Assembly (NCBI RefSeq): GCF_025766255.1
Contig: NW_026516673.1
Coordinates: 434,001 to 498,000, forward strand
Direction: 5' to 3'
Length of the DNA stretch: 64,000 bases
Origin: Zychaea mexicana
Taxonomy: Eukaryota; Mucoromycota; Mucoromycetes; Mucorales; Lichtheimiaceae
Shown here piece by piece: positions 12,062 to 22,485 of the stretch. Positions within the stretch are counted from its first letter, which is position 1. Every line of letters starts with the position of its first letter. The notes beneath the pieces were generated by a model. It was given only the letters and a program-made list of their open reading frames with translations, did not search any database and was not told the origin of the DNA. Made by a program: the position numbers and the translations under genes.

Positions 12062-13496
12062 AAACGTATTAATTCAAATCCAAGATGTCTGCTATCATCT
12101 TCAAATTCATTGATTTATGCAACTGAGCCGTTTTTCGTCAGTCTGCAACATGATGCCAATGACATTTTGATCAAGAGTGTATGCCAGAAAAATATACTCT
12201 TTTACATGATTTGCTTGTACTTAATTCTACTCGCTGTATACAAAGAATAGTTAAATGCTATCACATACGCAGCGCTTCACATTCTGGCGGGAAAATTTCA
12301 TATCGTGTATGAACAGCTTGTGCCAATAAACCATAAGGAACACTTTCGGGTTTATCTGAATAGACACTCAACTAACGTGCCAATGTCACAATCAATCAGG
12401 AGCAGACATGTGATAAAGCATATAATAGCCTTCATCATTTTTCGGAACATCACAATAACGTAGTTAATCTTATTATTATGGTTAACATATGTTTAATGGA
12501 TCGAACCTATTAGCTAGTTCCTGCGAAAAGAAAATGATATATTACCAATTATCAATGACAGCTAGTGTATTCGGCAAGGACAAAAAAATGCTAAGAGTAC
12601 CGCTTTGTGGTCAAACCTGTGCAATCACAAGTAGTGGATATTCTCACGGAAACAGATCTCGCTTGGGTACACGTCGAGGGGGAATAATTGTAATTATTAA
12701 ATAAAAAAAGCTACACACGATCGATCAATGATGTAAAAACAGTGTGGGGTTCCGGCTGTGCGACCGTAATAACGATTCTAAGCAACGTTATACCAGTAAA
12801 AAGCTGTACTCAACGAACTAGGAACATGCGAGTAATTATGGGGGGGAAGGAAATGAAAAGTATCTACAGTATGTCCGTTATCACTCCTTGTAAATTTTTG
12901 CATTTATGTTAAACAGCTATGATAGCAGTAAATATTGGGCTTGTTAGAGCCCTGTTTAAAGATCGCTCAACAGCAAGCGTTTTTTTTTTTGCGGCGAGAA
13001 AGGAAAATTACCATTTGTGCATGCGAATAAAGGCCTCAAAATTACATTCGCATCATGTAATCATGTTTATTTGCAGCTAAAAAAACCGATTATACTGACA
13101 ACTGTGGCTACGGAGATATATGCATTGTTGTCGGTCATAGTAGTAAACGCGTTTATAGATCCAGCTTAGGCAAAAGTTCAAAATTTTGCTCACGGCTTCC
13201 TTTTTACGGCAGGATGTGGGATTCCCAGGTACAGGAAAAACGATCCTGCCATTTTATTTGATCGTAGCACAGGTACACTGAATTACATATGCAAACGGTA
13301 AATTGTTGCTGCATTAATTATTTTACCAGTAAAAGTGACGGAACGAAACCACACACAAAAGTTATTCAAGGACATTCAAGAACGCGCATCTAGCCGGAGA
13401 AGAATTCCATTCTTTCTGATGGAAAGAGGTTGATTGAACGATAATGCTCATTAGCCGCTTGAAGTATGCTGGATAATCGGAAGCGTTCAGCGAAAG
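12062..13496. other. Gene-poor A/T-rich region
   Basis: About 1.4 kb upstream of the lipase. Only short frames with no splice or domain support. A perfect tRNA B-box-like string near 12500 on the minus strand has no matching stem and was rejected. Confidence 0.5.
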
Positions 13497-13508
13497 TATA
13501 TATAAATA
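13497..13508 (+). promoter_or_regulatory. TATA box of the lipase gene
   Basis: TATATATAAATA lies about 95 nt upstream of the lipase ATG, a usual spacing for a fungal TATA promoter. It suggests regulated expression. Confidence 0.6.
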
Positions 13509-13602
13509 CGAAGCTGATAGCTCTGTTGTAAAAGCATCAATTCTTTCATTTAAGAATACATCACTCGTCTATACCTCCACCACAAACTAGTATTTTCTGA
13601 TT

Positions 13603-15287
13603 ATGAAGCTAGCCGCTTTGCTCACCCTTGTGCTTCCCTTTGCAGCCGCATTTCCTACTGCCATGATGGCGAAAAGACAAGAAAATGTGTCGGAAACTGT
13701 AGCTTCTGGTATCGAGGAACACGGCCCACTCCCCGAAGGAACCAAGACATACGAAGGAGGAACTGCTCTTGACATCGACGAGTATCCAGAATCTGTTGAA
13801 GCTGCCCTGAACGGTACCCGCGCCGAGGTTTTGAGCCTTGCCGTACGCGATCCAACTTCCGCAGAAATGGATGATCTTGAATTCCATACGGCTCTTGCAG
13901 CTAATGTCTACTGCAGCGCAGTTATGAGTGGTACCTGGATCTGCCCTCACTGCTCCAAGACGCGTCATTTAGAGATTGTCGAAACGTTCAGCACGCTACT
14001 CTATGACACGAACGCTTTGGTTGCCCGCGACGACAGTGAGCAGGTGATCTACGTTGTTTTCCGAGGTAATTTGCGAACTATTTATGTACTACCTATCCAC
14101 CCTGTATCGAGTACAAACAGTAAAGCTTAATTATTACTATATTAAGGTTCCGCGTCGATCCAAAATTGGATGGCAGTAAGTAATTGCTTTAAAGATGGAT
14201 GGCATAAAATATGCGAAGCAATAGTAGCTCATCATGTTCATGACTATGTGTATACATACAGAATTTGAATGCTATCCTTGCCAACTACCCTGGTCCTACT
14301 GGTGCTCGAGTCCATGCTGGATTCTATAATAGTTATCAAGACGTGCAATCGCGTTTGATGTCGCTGGTTCAAAGCCAAGTCAGCAGCCACTCTGGTTATG
14401 CAGTTCATATCACAGGGTGAGTTGAAAAGAAACTTTCTAGTATATTGTGTTTAAGCATTACCATATATGCATGGCACAGTGAGAGCTTAATGTAATCGAT
14501 GTATTTGTTCTCGGTGTAAACAATGACAGTCATTCCCTTGGTGGTGCCTTAGCCCTTTTCCATGCTCTCGATTTGTACGAAAACGGCGTTACCAATGTCA
14601 GACTAATCACTCAGGGTAAGTTTCCACAATTTCTGCTTGCCAAGATCTTTCGTTTAATTTTTGTCAGGAATAAAAATCGATGGCTCATCAAAAATATACA
14701 CACAATATATTATCAGGACAACCTCGCGTGGGCAACACTGCATTCGCAAACTATGTTATTGATACTGGTATCCCTTACATGCGTGCTGTGAACCAGCGTG
14801 ATGGTACGTATAAAATCCCCTTCGTCTTGCAGCCTCTACCACTGTTAATAGCGACGGTCTTTCTATGCATTACTCATCGCAAACTACAACGAATTGTGCT
14901 TTTTTGTATATCCAGTGGTGCCCCATATTCCTGATCTCGGCTTTACTCACAGCGGAGAGGAATTCTGGGAAAGCACCGGTCTTTTTGGCGGCGTTCGTAA
15001 GTGAAAGATTGAATGTTACATACGCTCTATTTTATAATAGGATTCTAATACCTTTCAAACAACAGAGGTCTGCCCTAATGGTATTGAAACGGATGACTGC
15101 GCAAACTCCATTGCTCCATTCACAAGTTTCACTGATCACACAAGGTATATTTTTATGCGATAATAATGGCAACCCTTTTTCTGCACAGAAAGACGATGAT
15201 TATCATGGGTATCTTCTATTGCTAATCCTGTAACGTTTTGAATACTACAGCTACTTTGGTATGACCGTCGGTCTTTGTCTTCTTTAA
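13603..15287 (+). CDS. Secreted class 3 triacylglycerol lipase (Rhizopus/Rhizomucor type)
   Basis: Eight exons (13603-14065, 14147-14175, 14262-14416, 14530-14615, 14717-14803, 14916-14996, 15066-15144, 15251-15287) give 338 residues. Residues 1-16 are a signal peptide (MKLAALLTLVLPFAAAFP); a propeptide follows, with a KR dibasic site. The mature part matches mucoralean lipases: VYVVFRGS-like oxyanion loop, ARVHAGFYNSY, nucleophile elbow GHSLGG (Ser218), QPRVGN, catalytic Asp273 in QRDVVPHIP, and catalytic His325 in TDHTSYFG before the terminal Cys336. It hydrolyses ester bonds of triglycerides outside the cell. The triad is complete, so activity is expected. Seven short introns are unusually many for this family. 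Neighbours are unrelated. Confidence 0.95.
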
Positions 15288-15757
15288 AAATTGCTGGGCG
15301 ATCTTACCTTTCCTCTTTGGGTAATCACTCCCATAACAGCAAAGTGCAACATTACTAGTCTAGCTCTCTCTTTTTTATGACTGTTAGTCCATTATTCAGC
15401 TACATATCAAATAAAATGTACTATTTTATGCTTTACTGGAAGATATTGGTGTACCTTAGTATTGGTGATTATCATATATATGTCACTATATATTTTTCTT
15501 TGCTGGCTGCTGTCCCTGACGCTGAAGTTGCTTCTTCTGTCGAATAATAATTTCTTGCTAATAACTGCTTACATGAGGTTAACCCATTAGAAGTATCAGA
15601 AACGATGATATCTTCTAAATTGCAACGTATATCTATACAATCTGGTCAACATGTGCCTACCATATCAGTTAGGTGATGAAATCTCTGTACATTATGTACG
15701 CTATTATTAAGCCTCTTTATTTTTTTCTCTTCAACTGATACATTTGATTTCATTCGA
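15288..15757. other. Lipase 3' flank, no gene
   Basis: A/T-rich sequence between the lipase stop and the tandem repeat. No coding or RNA gene is recognised. Confidence 0.5.
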
Positions 15758-15810
15758 GCATTTTTGAGAGAGCACTAGCATTTTTGAGAGAGCACTAGCA
15801 TTTTTGAGCT
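15758..15810. repeat. 20-bp direct tandem repeat, 2.5 copies
   Basis: The unit TTTTTGAGAGAGCACTAGCA occurs at 15761-15780 and again at 15781-15800 without change, followed by a partial third copy (TTTTTGAGCT). It abuts the left side of the MITE. Confidence 0.85.
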
Positions 15811-15819
15811 AGCAGTATA

Positions 15820-15991
15820 CAGTACCCGCTCATTAGACCGATATTTCGTTAAACCAATCACTTCGCTAAAATACCAGGTTGATAAGTAGTATATATGTCA
15901 TATAGTGGACCCTTAATCTTTAAACCGATCATTCGTTAAACCGATCACTTTCTCGAAAAACAGAGGTGATCGGTTTAACGGGCGGTTACTG
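15820..15991. mobile_element. 172-bp pogo-like MITE with TA target-site duplication
   Basis: The left end reads CAGTACCCGCTCATTAGACC and the reverse complement of the right end reads CAGTAACCGCCCGTTAAACC. The first 22 bases agree at 18 positions. Both ends are flanked by TA (15818-15819 and 15992-15993), the duplication made by Tc1/mariner/pogo transposases, and CAGTA is a pogo-type terminus. There is no room for a transposase, so it is non-autonomous. Inside the right half, GTTAAACCGATCAC (15935-15948) and its exact inverse (15966-15979) form a hairpin. Confidence 0.8.
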
Positions 15992-15995
15992 TAAA

Positions 15996-16430
15996 TTAAA
16001 AAGCGGGTCTTGTATTTACTGTCGAGTCGTCTTGATGCCGGCCACCATCCGCAAAGTTGTACCAATGATCATGTGACCAGTCAATATAAACTCCTGCAAA
16101 ACTAGAAGACGTTCTTGACATGGGGTGTCTTTCCATAAAAGAGGACATCGCACCATCAGCGATTCGCAACCCTGTGAGCTGCAAGTGTCGGAATCCCGAC
16201 GCATGATTCCACAGAGCATCAAAGATCATGATATAAATGGTTTGCCAACGACGCAAAGACAGATACGTTTGAGGGCTGATGTGTGTCTGATATCGTTGTA
16301 ACAATACGGTGGCTGCGATCCCCGCCTTCCTGAGGTCCATCAATGCAGGACCGACAAGCAAGACAAATCGAAATCTTGGTGTCAGGCGAACGATGACACA
16401 ATGCCGCGATTGCGCACTTCTTTATTGTTG
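15996..16430 (-). CDS. Unidentified ORF abutting the MITE
   Basis: A minus-strand frame open from about 16430 (first ATG near 16340, in ALMDLRKAG) to a stop at 15998-15996. It encodes about 120-145 residues, with a hydrophobic first part, YLSLRRWQTIYIMIFDALW, and a polar tail. It is not recognised. Codon-level sense is moderate: the other minus frame over 16219-16500 is also open. The stop sits just 3 nt beyond the MITE's target-site duplication, so the C-terminus may have been set by the insertion. An upstream exon at 16512-16727 is possible but no clean splice was found. Confidence 0.3.
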
Positions 16431-17691
16431 TTGTTGCTACGGTTGTCTGCGGTAGTACTGCTTCTTCTTCTTCTTCGTCATATCCCTCGTCAATTCTGAG
16501 ATTTAGCGTTTTCAGTGTATCCTGTCTTCTTTTAGCAACTTCACGACACCTTCACTGCAGTTATTTACGGTCTTATAGTGAATGGATACGGTGCTCAAAC
16601 CTTGTCCGCCGGAAGAAAATGTTGTTGTTATTGTCGATGATACATCTTTCTTTTTCCTCTTTATTTTTTTTTTGCTTCGGTTGTCATGCTCTGCATCATA
16701 TACAATACAATAGCATTGTGTATACAATGGTGTCTCTGTCCTTATCTAAAGCTGGCTGGACAATGCTGCTCGACAATGGGAAGTACGTACCGATGCACCA
16801 CAAGCTCTCAAGTGCAACTACCCAATGTAAGATGTACGTTGCAAGATGAAACCAGAAATTGGCTGTCCGTACAGTATCGAGGTCAAAGATATATCGAGAT
16901 CAAACTATATGAGTGAGCCCAGGGCAACTTGCAAAGGACCAAAGGAATAGAAATAGCGTTATCATCGTCCATGGCTGTTGTAATAATTACAGTATTTGCC
17001 AAGATGTAGGCATTTTATGTAGCGTATCCCTTACTCGGTATAGTGCATCATCCAGCAATGACCTCTGGACGCTAAGTGTGTTGATGTAACCTATAATGAT
17101 AGAAGCAAGGTATTACAGCTACAGTATTGTACAATACATACGCATATACGATTGTTTTTGAGTGTATTAGAAAGCGTAACATTGCATACCTATTTGCTGG
17201 TTTAAGCTGGGTGATCACAAACACGTATCATTTGCCACATAAAACTATCGTATAGAATCCGCGTCTCGTACTGTAAATAAACCAATATCCGGGAGTATCT
17301 TGATTATCATTTAGATATGTACCGATGCTTCGGTCACCCAAGACCAGCGCACACCAGAAACCCTTTATCTCAGGACACATCTTTACCAAGCAGTTGTTAC
17401 GCGTAAGCTTTGAGAAAGACGGTCGAAGAATAATTGTGAAAATTTGTAGGTACAGATTTCCATTGGTAAAGCGCTACCAAAATCACGTCGCTTTTGGAGC
17501 AGTTGCTGTGCCGATGTTTTGGCTTGCAGCAGCTTTGCAAATCGTCAACAGCACTCATGTGCTGGTTGTTCTAAACAGCAGCAAGTTCCTAGTACACGCC
17601 AATTACATTGTGTACTTGTTTTTGTTTCTAAGCCATCCACCGGTGCGCAAGTATTCTGAAAACTCGGATAAAAATCTCCCGTTCGCTCACA
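16431..17691. other. Region without a supported gene
   Basis: Both strands have frames of 70-130 codons here (for example + 17325-17720 and - 16512-16727), but none shows a domain or splice context. A CTT-rich run lies at about 16461-16480. Treated as unassigned. Confidence 0.4.
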
Positions 17692-17991
17692 TCATGCTAA
17701 CCGTAGTCCCAACAATTTGATTAGGTCGTTTGCCGCGTTGAGGAGCTCGTCGCGCGGATCGAAAGCATAGGCAGAAAGACTTGCTTGTAGTATCAAGTCC
17801 ATAGTAGCAATGCCAGCAGCCGCTAGTGTGTTGGTATTGTAATTAGAAGTAGGAGCGCGTCTGGCTGAATTGGATGATTTTGAAGATCGTGATGTTTTCG
17901 GCATATTGCTGCTGGTAACGGGTTGCTTAAAAACAGACGTTCGCCTGACCTTTCCTTTTTTCTTTCTATCGAGAATCCGCCAACACATCAT
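17692..17991 (-). CDS. Small ORF of unknown function
   Basis: An open frame of up to 99 codons. The first part is very basic and Ser-rich (SKSSNSARRAP), and the second is helical (MDLILQASLSAYAF, then LLNAANDLIKLLGL). It could be a small protein or the first exon of a longer one: a GTTAGC donor-like site overlaps the end. No family is recognised. Confidence 0.3.
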   Translation of the reverse strand: MMCWRILDRKKKGKVRRTSVFKQPVTSSNMPKTSRSSKSSNSARRAPTSNYNTNTLAAAGIATMDLILQASLSAYAFDPRDELLNAANDLIKLLGLRLA

Positions 17992-18235
17992 GCATAATCA
18001 CTTTGCTTGAATACAAGGCTAATTTAATAGAAAAAGGAAGCTGGAAATATATATTAAAAAAAGATGAAGATCCATTCAGCAGTTTCATTATCAAGCAAAG
18101 GTGAAATATTAATGAGGGTTTCAATGCGATGTGCGGATAAGCAAATGATGTATGGGAATCAAAGACGACGATGGCTTATAAATAAAATCTACATGTTGAT
18201 AATTTGATCCCTAGAAAAATTGATCATTGCACGAG

Positions 18236-20695
18236 TTAGTGATCCAAAGCGAGCAGCAGCTTTCTGGAAGTCAAAAGTTCTTACCTGTACTCATCGATGT
18301 TCTCCAGTGTCAGTACCACTAAAAAAGAAACATCACAATTAGGCCAAGAGAGTTCGATATACGTTACATATTTGATCACTTACCCAAATCGCGCTTTGTC
18401 ATCGGCTTCTTTGTTAAAGGACAAATGTTCTTTTTGCCCTCCCAATTCGTAAGACAACGGACCCAGCTATCATATCTAGTGTATGTATGCGTTTGTGAGT
18501 GACTTTTATGTGCATAGTCTCCTCCATTGAAAGTTGACGAGTACCACTAAAGCGAACTTACCCCATGACATGGCCATACTTGGATATTGCCGGTTTCACC
18601 ACGTCATCCAGCGTAATGGGGTCGATAAATCCAGGAAGCGGATTATCCACATTGCTGTCTTCATTGCTATCAGCATCTCCGGACTCTTCGTCTTGGTTAG
18701 TATCATTATCCTCTTCCATTAATCGCGATCGAGTGCGCCGGCCGGATCGTGTTCGTGTGCTCATTGTATAGGTGCCAGAGTTATCATTGTAGTCTTCAAA
18801 GTCATCCGATGCGTCATCATCGCTGTCCCAGCCGCGAGTCTTTCTTTTCTTTCGCTTTGTCTTTCTGTCGGCGCTTGGCGAGGCTCGAGTGGATTTAGTA
18901 CGTGTTCCTGCAGACCGCGATGAGGATGGGACCCCCGATGCTCGTCCTGTGCCGTGTTTACTGTGTGTACGGAAAGTTTTCTCCACTTGGCCATTTGCTG
19001 TTTTTTTGTCAAAGAGATAGTGTGCCTTGCCCTTTTCATCGAGAACGTAGTTTGGATCATTGATTTCTCCAGTTTCAACTAGAAGACGATAAAAGTTGGA
19101 ACACTAAGAACAGTGAAGGTGGACAAGGCATTCAAATAAATATCGTCGATATATGTATATACGAGCACATATGTTGTGCGTTTGATAGAAGTAACAGAAC
19201 GAGAGATCAAAGCATAAACTCACCTGATAGCCTACTCGACCAGGAACCTTCATTGCAAAGATACCCCATTGTCCATTTGCACCAACTTCTTCCAATCGTG
19301 CAAAGAACACCTTTCTCTCATCTTCATCCCACTGGCCCTTTCGCTGAATTTCACCAGGTGCGTTGAATCGGTAATAGTAGCTGTTGGGATTCTGATCGAT
19401 CATTTGGTACGCGCGAATTCGAGCCTGGGACCATCCTTCGAACGCTTTTTCGGGATCAATTTGATTTTCTTGGACCTGCTTGAGCGCGTCATCCAAAGCG
19501 AGTCGTCCACCCATGCGATATTGCCTATCGTACTTTATATTAGTATATGTTCCCTTGAAATTTCATTTTCTTATTTTTATTCAGCTACCAGCGTAAAGAC
19601 GCACTTTTTGGCTGTATCATTCGTCGTCTTCTTTAGCGTCTCGGAACGTTTTTTCAAGAGCTGTTGATAGGCTGTCTGCTGCTCTTCCGTCATAAATTGT
19701 TCTATACAAAAAGGTAACCATGTCAGCAATGCAAATATGTAATGCGATATCACAAATGCATCTATAAATAAAATAGAATAGACACTTACGTTTTGTTTCC
19801 ACTTCAGGGGCATGTTTCGTAGCAATGACTTTGCGGATACCCAGTACATATCCGATTTGCGTCATACGCACAATCACTTCATCCTAATATAATCGTAGAG
19901 AAAAAACATGCAATTTTTTGTGTGTGTTAGAACCCATAACCCCTATTTTTTTATGATTTCTATTCTGACTTGTGTTTACCTCATCGTTTTCACAATCGAT
20001 CAGCATTTCATCGATCTCTTCAGCAGTGAGGTAATCGAACATGGCCTTGATCTTTTTGTACTTGCGAGCTTTGTCTCTGCGCTCAAATTCCTTGAATTGT
20101 CGTTGTTGAAGCGCCACTCGCTTTTGAATAATATCCATATCCGCTTCTGTCACTTCTTCGCCAAACACATTGTCTTTACGTATCGTCTCGATCTCTTCAC
20201 TAAGCAAGCCATAAGCCAAATTACGTTAGTATTATTATTCCTCAATGTAATAATTTGCCCATTTTCCGGTCGCGTCTATTGTTAACTCACGTTTCCATAC
20301 TGGAGAGCTTCCAAAAGTCGCCCTCATTTTCTGCAGAGTCTTCAACAATTGGCTTCAAGTTACGCAGTTTTTCCTGACCATTGCAAGAAAAGTAAAGCGA
20401 TCTATTTAGTGAAACCATTATGAATGTTGAATGGCTTAATTACTCACCAGGATGGGTCTTATTTGAATGCATTCGGGAACATTGGCATTGCGCCAGGCGA
20501 CAGAGGATTGCTTTGCCTTGCAAGGATTTGCAGTGTCTGTGTTTTTTTGGTGTTTGAAGTGAATACACGTGAGTGTCTCTTCATTAAAGTCCATGAGAAT
20601 AAGTTCTCAGGGACTCAAGGTACGTTACCTTCTTTGAAAAACTTGGATACAAGTCTTTCCACCTCAGGAGTGGATTGTTTTTTAGCGCGTACCAT
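18236..20695 (-). CDS. SANT/Myb-like plus U-box-like domain protein
   Basis: Eleven exons (20695-20629, 20536-20448, 20373-20291, 20199-19980, 19883-19790, 19701-19605, 19524-19224, 19103-18562, 18475-18384, 18318-18285, 18263-18236) give 548 residues, frame kept throughout. The order is: a helical, charged N-terminal half; a SANT/Myb-like segment near residues 280-330 (GQWDEDERKVFFARLEEVG, then WGIFAMKVPGRVGYQCSNFYR); a Ser/Arg/Asp-rich nuclear-type linker with KRKKRK; and a C-terminal U-box-like fold (IDPITLDDVVKPAIS, GHVMGYDSW, ICPLTKKPMTKRDL, then NIDEYRKLL). A U-box suggests E3 ubiquitin ligase activity and the SANT part suggests chromatin or DNA binding; both are inferences from fold type. 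Confidence 0.8.
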
Positions 20696-20857
20696 GAGCG
20701 GTATAAATTAAAAAAAGAAGGTTGGAAAAAGAAAAGGAAGAGGAAGGAAGTATAAAAAAAGCTCAGCACGCGACGCGGTGTGCAACAGCGCGTTCCTGTT
20801 TAGGTAGTCTTGCTGTGTTGTATATGTGGTAACGCGCATGAAAATTATTAGACTTTT

Positions 20858-20863
20858 ACGCGT
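20858..20863. promoter_or_regulatory. ACGCGT (MCB-like) element upstream of the SANT/U-box gene
   Basis: An ACGCGT hexamer lies about 165 nt upstream of the start, in a cluster of ACGCG words (20765-20885). In yeasts this is the MBF site for G1/S genes. Its role here is inference. Confidence 0.35.
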
Positions 20864-21069
20864 CGTTTAACTTGTTACGCGACAAAGAGTAAACAGAATA
20901 TTGGGAATCGACACATTTGTTGTGAATCGACTGTATTAGCATACATTTTGTGACAGATGCAAGTGTAATAATGAAACAATAAATTTAATCTATAATCTAC
21001 CATTACTGCAGGCTGGTGCTAATCAATAGCATATTATGGCCACAGTTTCCGCCTTTATGATAAAGACTA

Positions 21070-22485
21070 CTACTTCCTCATACAATAGCCGCTACAATAG
21101 ATGGCGTAAGCATGGGCATGAGCATAACCATGCGGCCAGTTCCACGCTGCGATTTGATAAGCAGGGCCTTCGAATAAACTACCGCATCCTGTGCAGTTGC
21201 GATACGCTTCCGACAGCTTCAATCTCTGGATATACGAGTTCAACTCGTCTACGACCTGCGGAGTAGCAGTATCTTTTCGTCCTTGTTGCTGCCGTGAATT
21301 TACAATCATATTTGCTGCAAGATTCTTGAGTTCCTTTCTTCTCGGGGTCATTGTGGTTGCAATAGCTTTCGTAGTAAACCATTCTTGATATGCTTGATCG
21401 CCAAATTCCAGCCTTTCCTCTCGAGAGAAGGTGCACTTCATTTCTGGATCGTTCTTGTTATAGACGGCATGCGATCTTTCGTGGTGTAGGTGGAAGGTAA
21501 TTGTAGCCCCGTCGCGTTTACTGGGCTGCTTGTCCAAAAGCAAGGCATACTGCCCACGACTTACACCGCCATCCACGCGGAGCATGCCCAGACTGCAGAT
21601 CTGTAAAGGCTTTCGGTAGCTGATAGTGGCTTTTACGCCAAACAGTGATTTGAACGGTGCGCCTTTGGGAGTAGGTGGTATGACAAGTGGTATTTTACGT
21701 AAAGGAAATATTAGCGCTCGGGTAGCTTCCTCGTTTGTTGGTGTTGTCGGCAACGGAAGAAAATCATCTGGATAGAAGCCCGTCACCTCTGGAAGCGCAC
21801 GGCGCTCAACTCGAATTGTGCCACAGTCTTCTTGGGAATCACGCTGAAAGCTTTCTCCTACGGAACAGAAAAGAGCGTAAGTGAGTGATTATTTCGCTTA
21901 GTACGAATACAATGAAAGCGTGTCTACATTACACGTTCTTGGAGCAAGAATTTAAAGCGACTCACCTCTCCAAACAATAGATCCTTGAAAATTCACAATG
22001 TCAATATTGAACTGGTGCTTCGCATACAGGGTTACAAAATCGACGAGATATTGCATCCAAAAGATGTACTCATAGAAATTCTTTGTGCCGTTCCACTGAA
22101 GTGTGGTCTCCACTTCTTCATCTCGTTCTTCTTCTTGACAAGAAATGTCGCTTTCGTCGTCGATATTATTGTTCAGTTTGTTTCGATAGGTATTCACAAG
22201 AATCCAGTGGCATATGTTAGACGGTACTTTGGTGACGCCATACTGTTTAAGCTCGAAATACGAGATGCTTTTGTCGTGCTTGTTGCAAAGAGTACTGTTA
22301 AATGACGTTTCTAACGGTTTCGGCCAGCCGCGCAAGTGATGAACAATACCGTCGAATGAATGCGTGTCGCCTTCCCCGTATACGTTGTTTATGCCGCTAC
22401 TGAGTGCATTGACAGTATTCAGCAGTTCTTCAGGCAGGTTTGGTGTAATTATGATGTGACCTTCAAAGTACGTGGGATAAACCAT
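21070..22485 (-). CDS. Unidentified 435-residue protein
   Basis: Two exons, 22485-21966 and 21857-21070, joined in phase (donor AGAG|GTGAGT). The start is the ATG of MVYPTYFEGH; the frame extends upstream, but that part is a hydrophobic, promoter-like stretch. Visible elements are an acidic region (CQEEERDEEVE), VVNFQG-like sheets, a Pro-rich segment (PLPTTPTNEEA, VIPPTPKG), HLHHERSHAVY, and a Cys/His-rich end (NCTGCGSLF, then HGYAHAHAYAIYCSGYC) that could bind a metal. No known family is recognised. It is probably a lineage-restricted protein: intact splicing and long open exons argue that it is real. Confidence 0.6.

Noticed and set aside
12495..12515. tRNA gene on the minus strand
   Set aside because: GGTTCGATCC matches the B box, but the T-stem does not pair and no A box or acceptor stem is found.
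15758..15810. CRISPR-like array
   Set aside because: Units are contiguous with no spacers and the host is eukaryotic; it is a simple tandem repeat.
17325..17720. Plus-strand frame of 131 codons with a hydrophobic centre
   Set aside because: No promoter, splice or domain support; opposite frames are equally open in this A/T-rich DNA.
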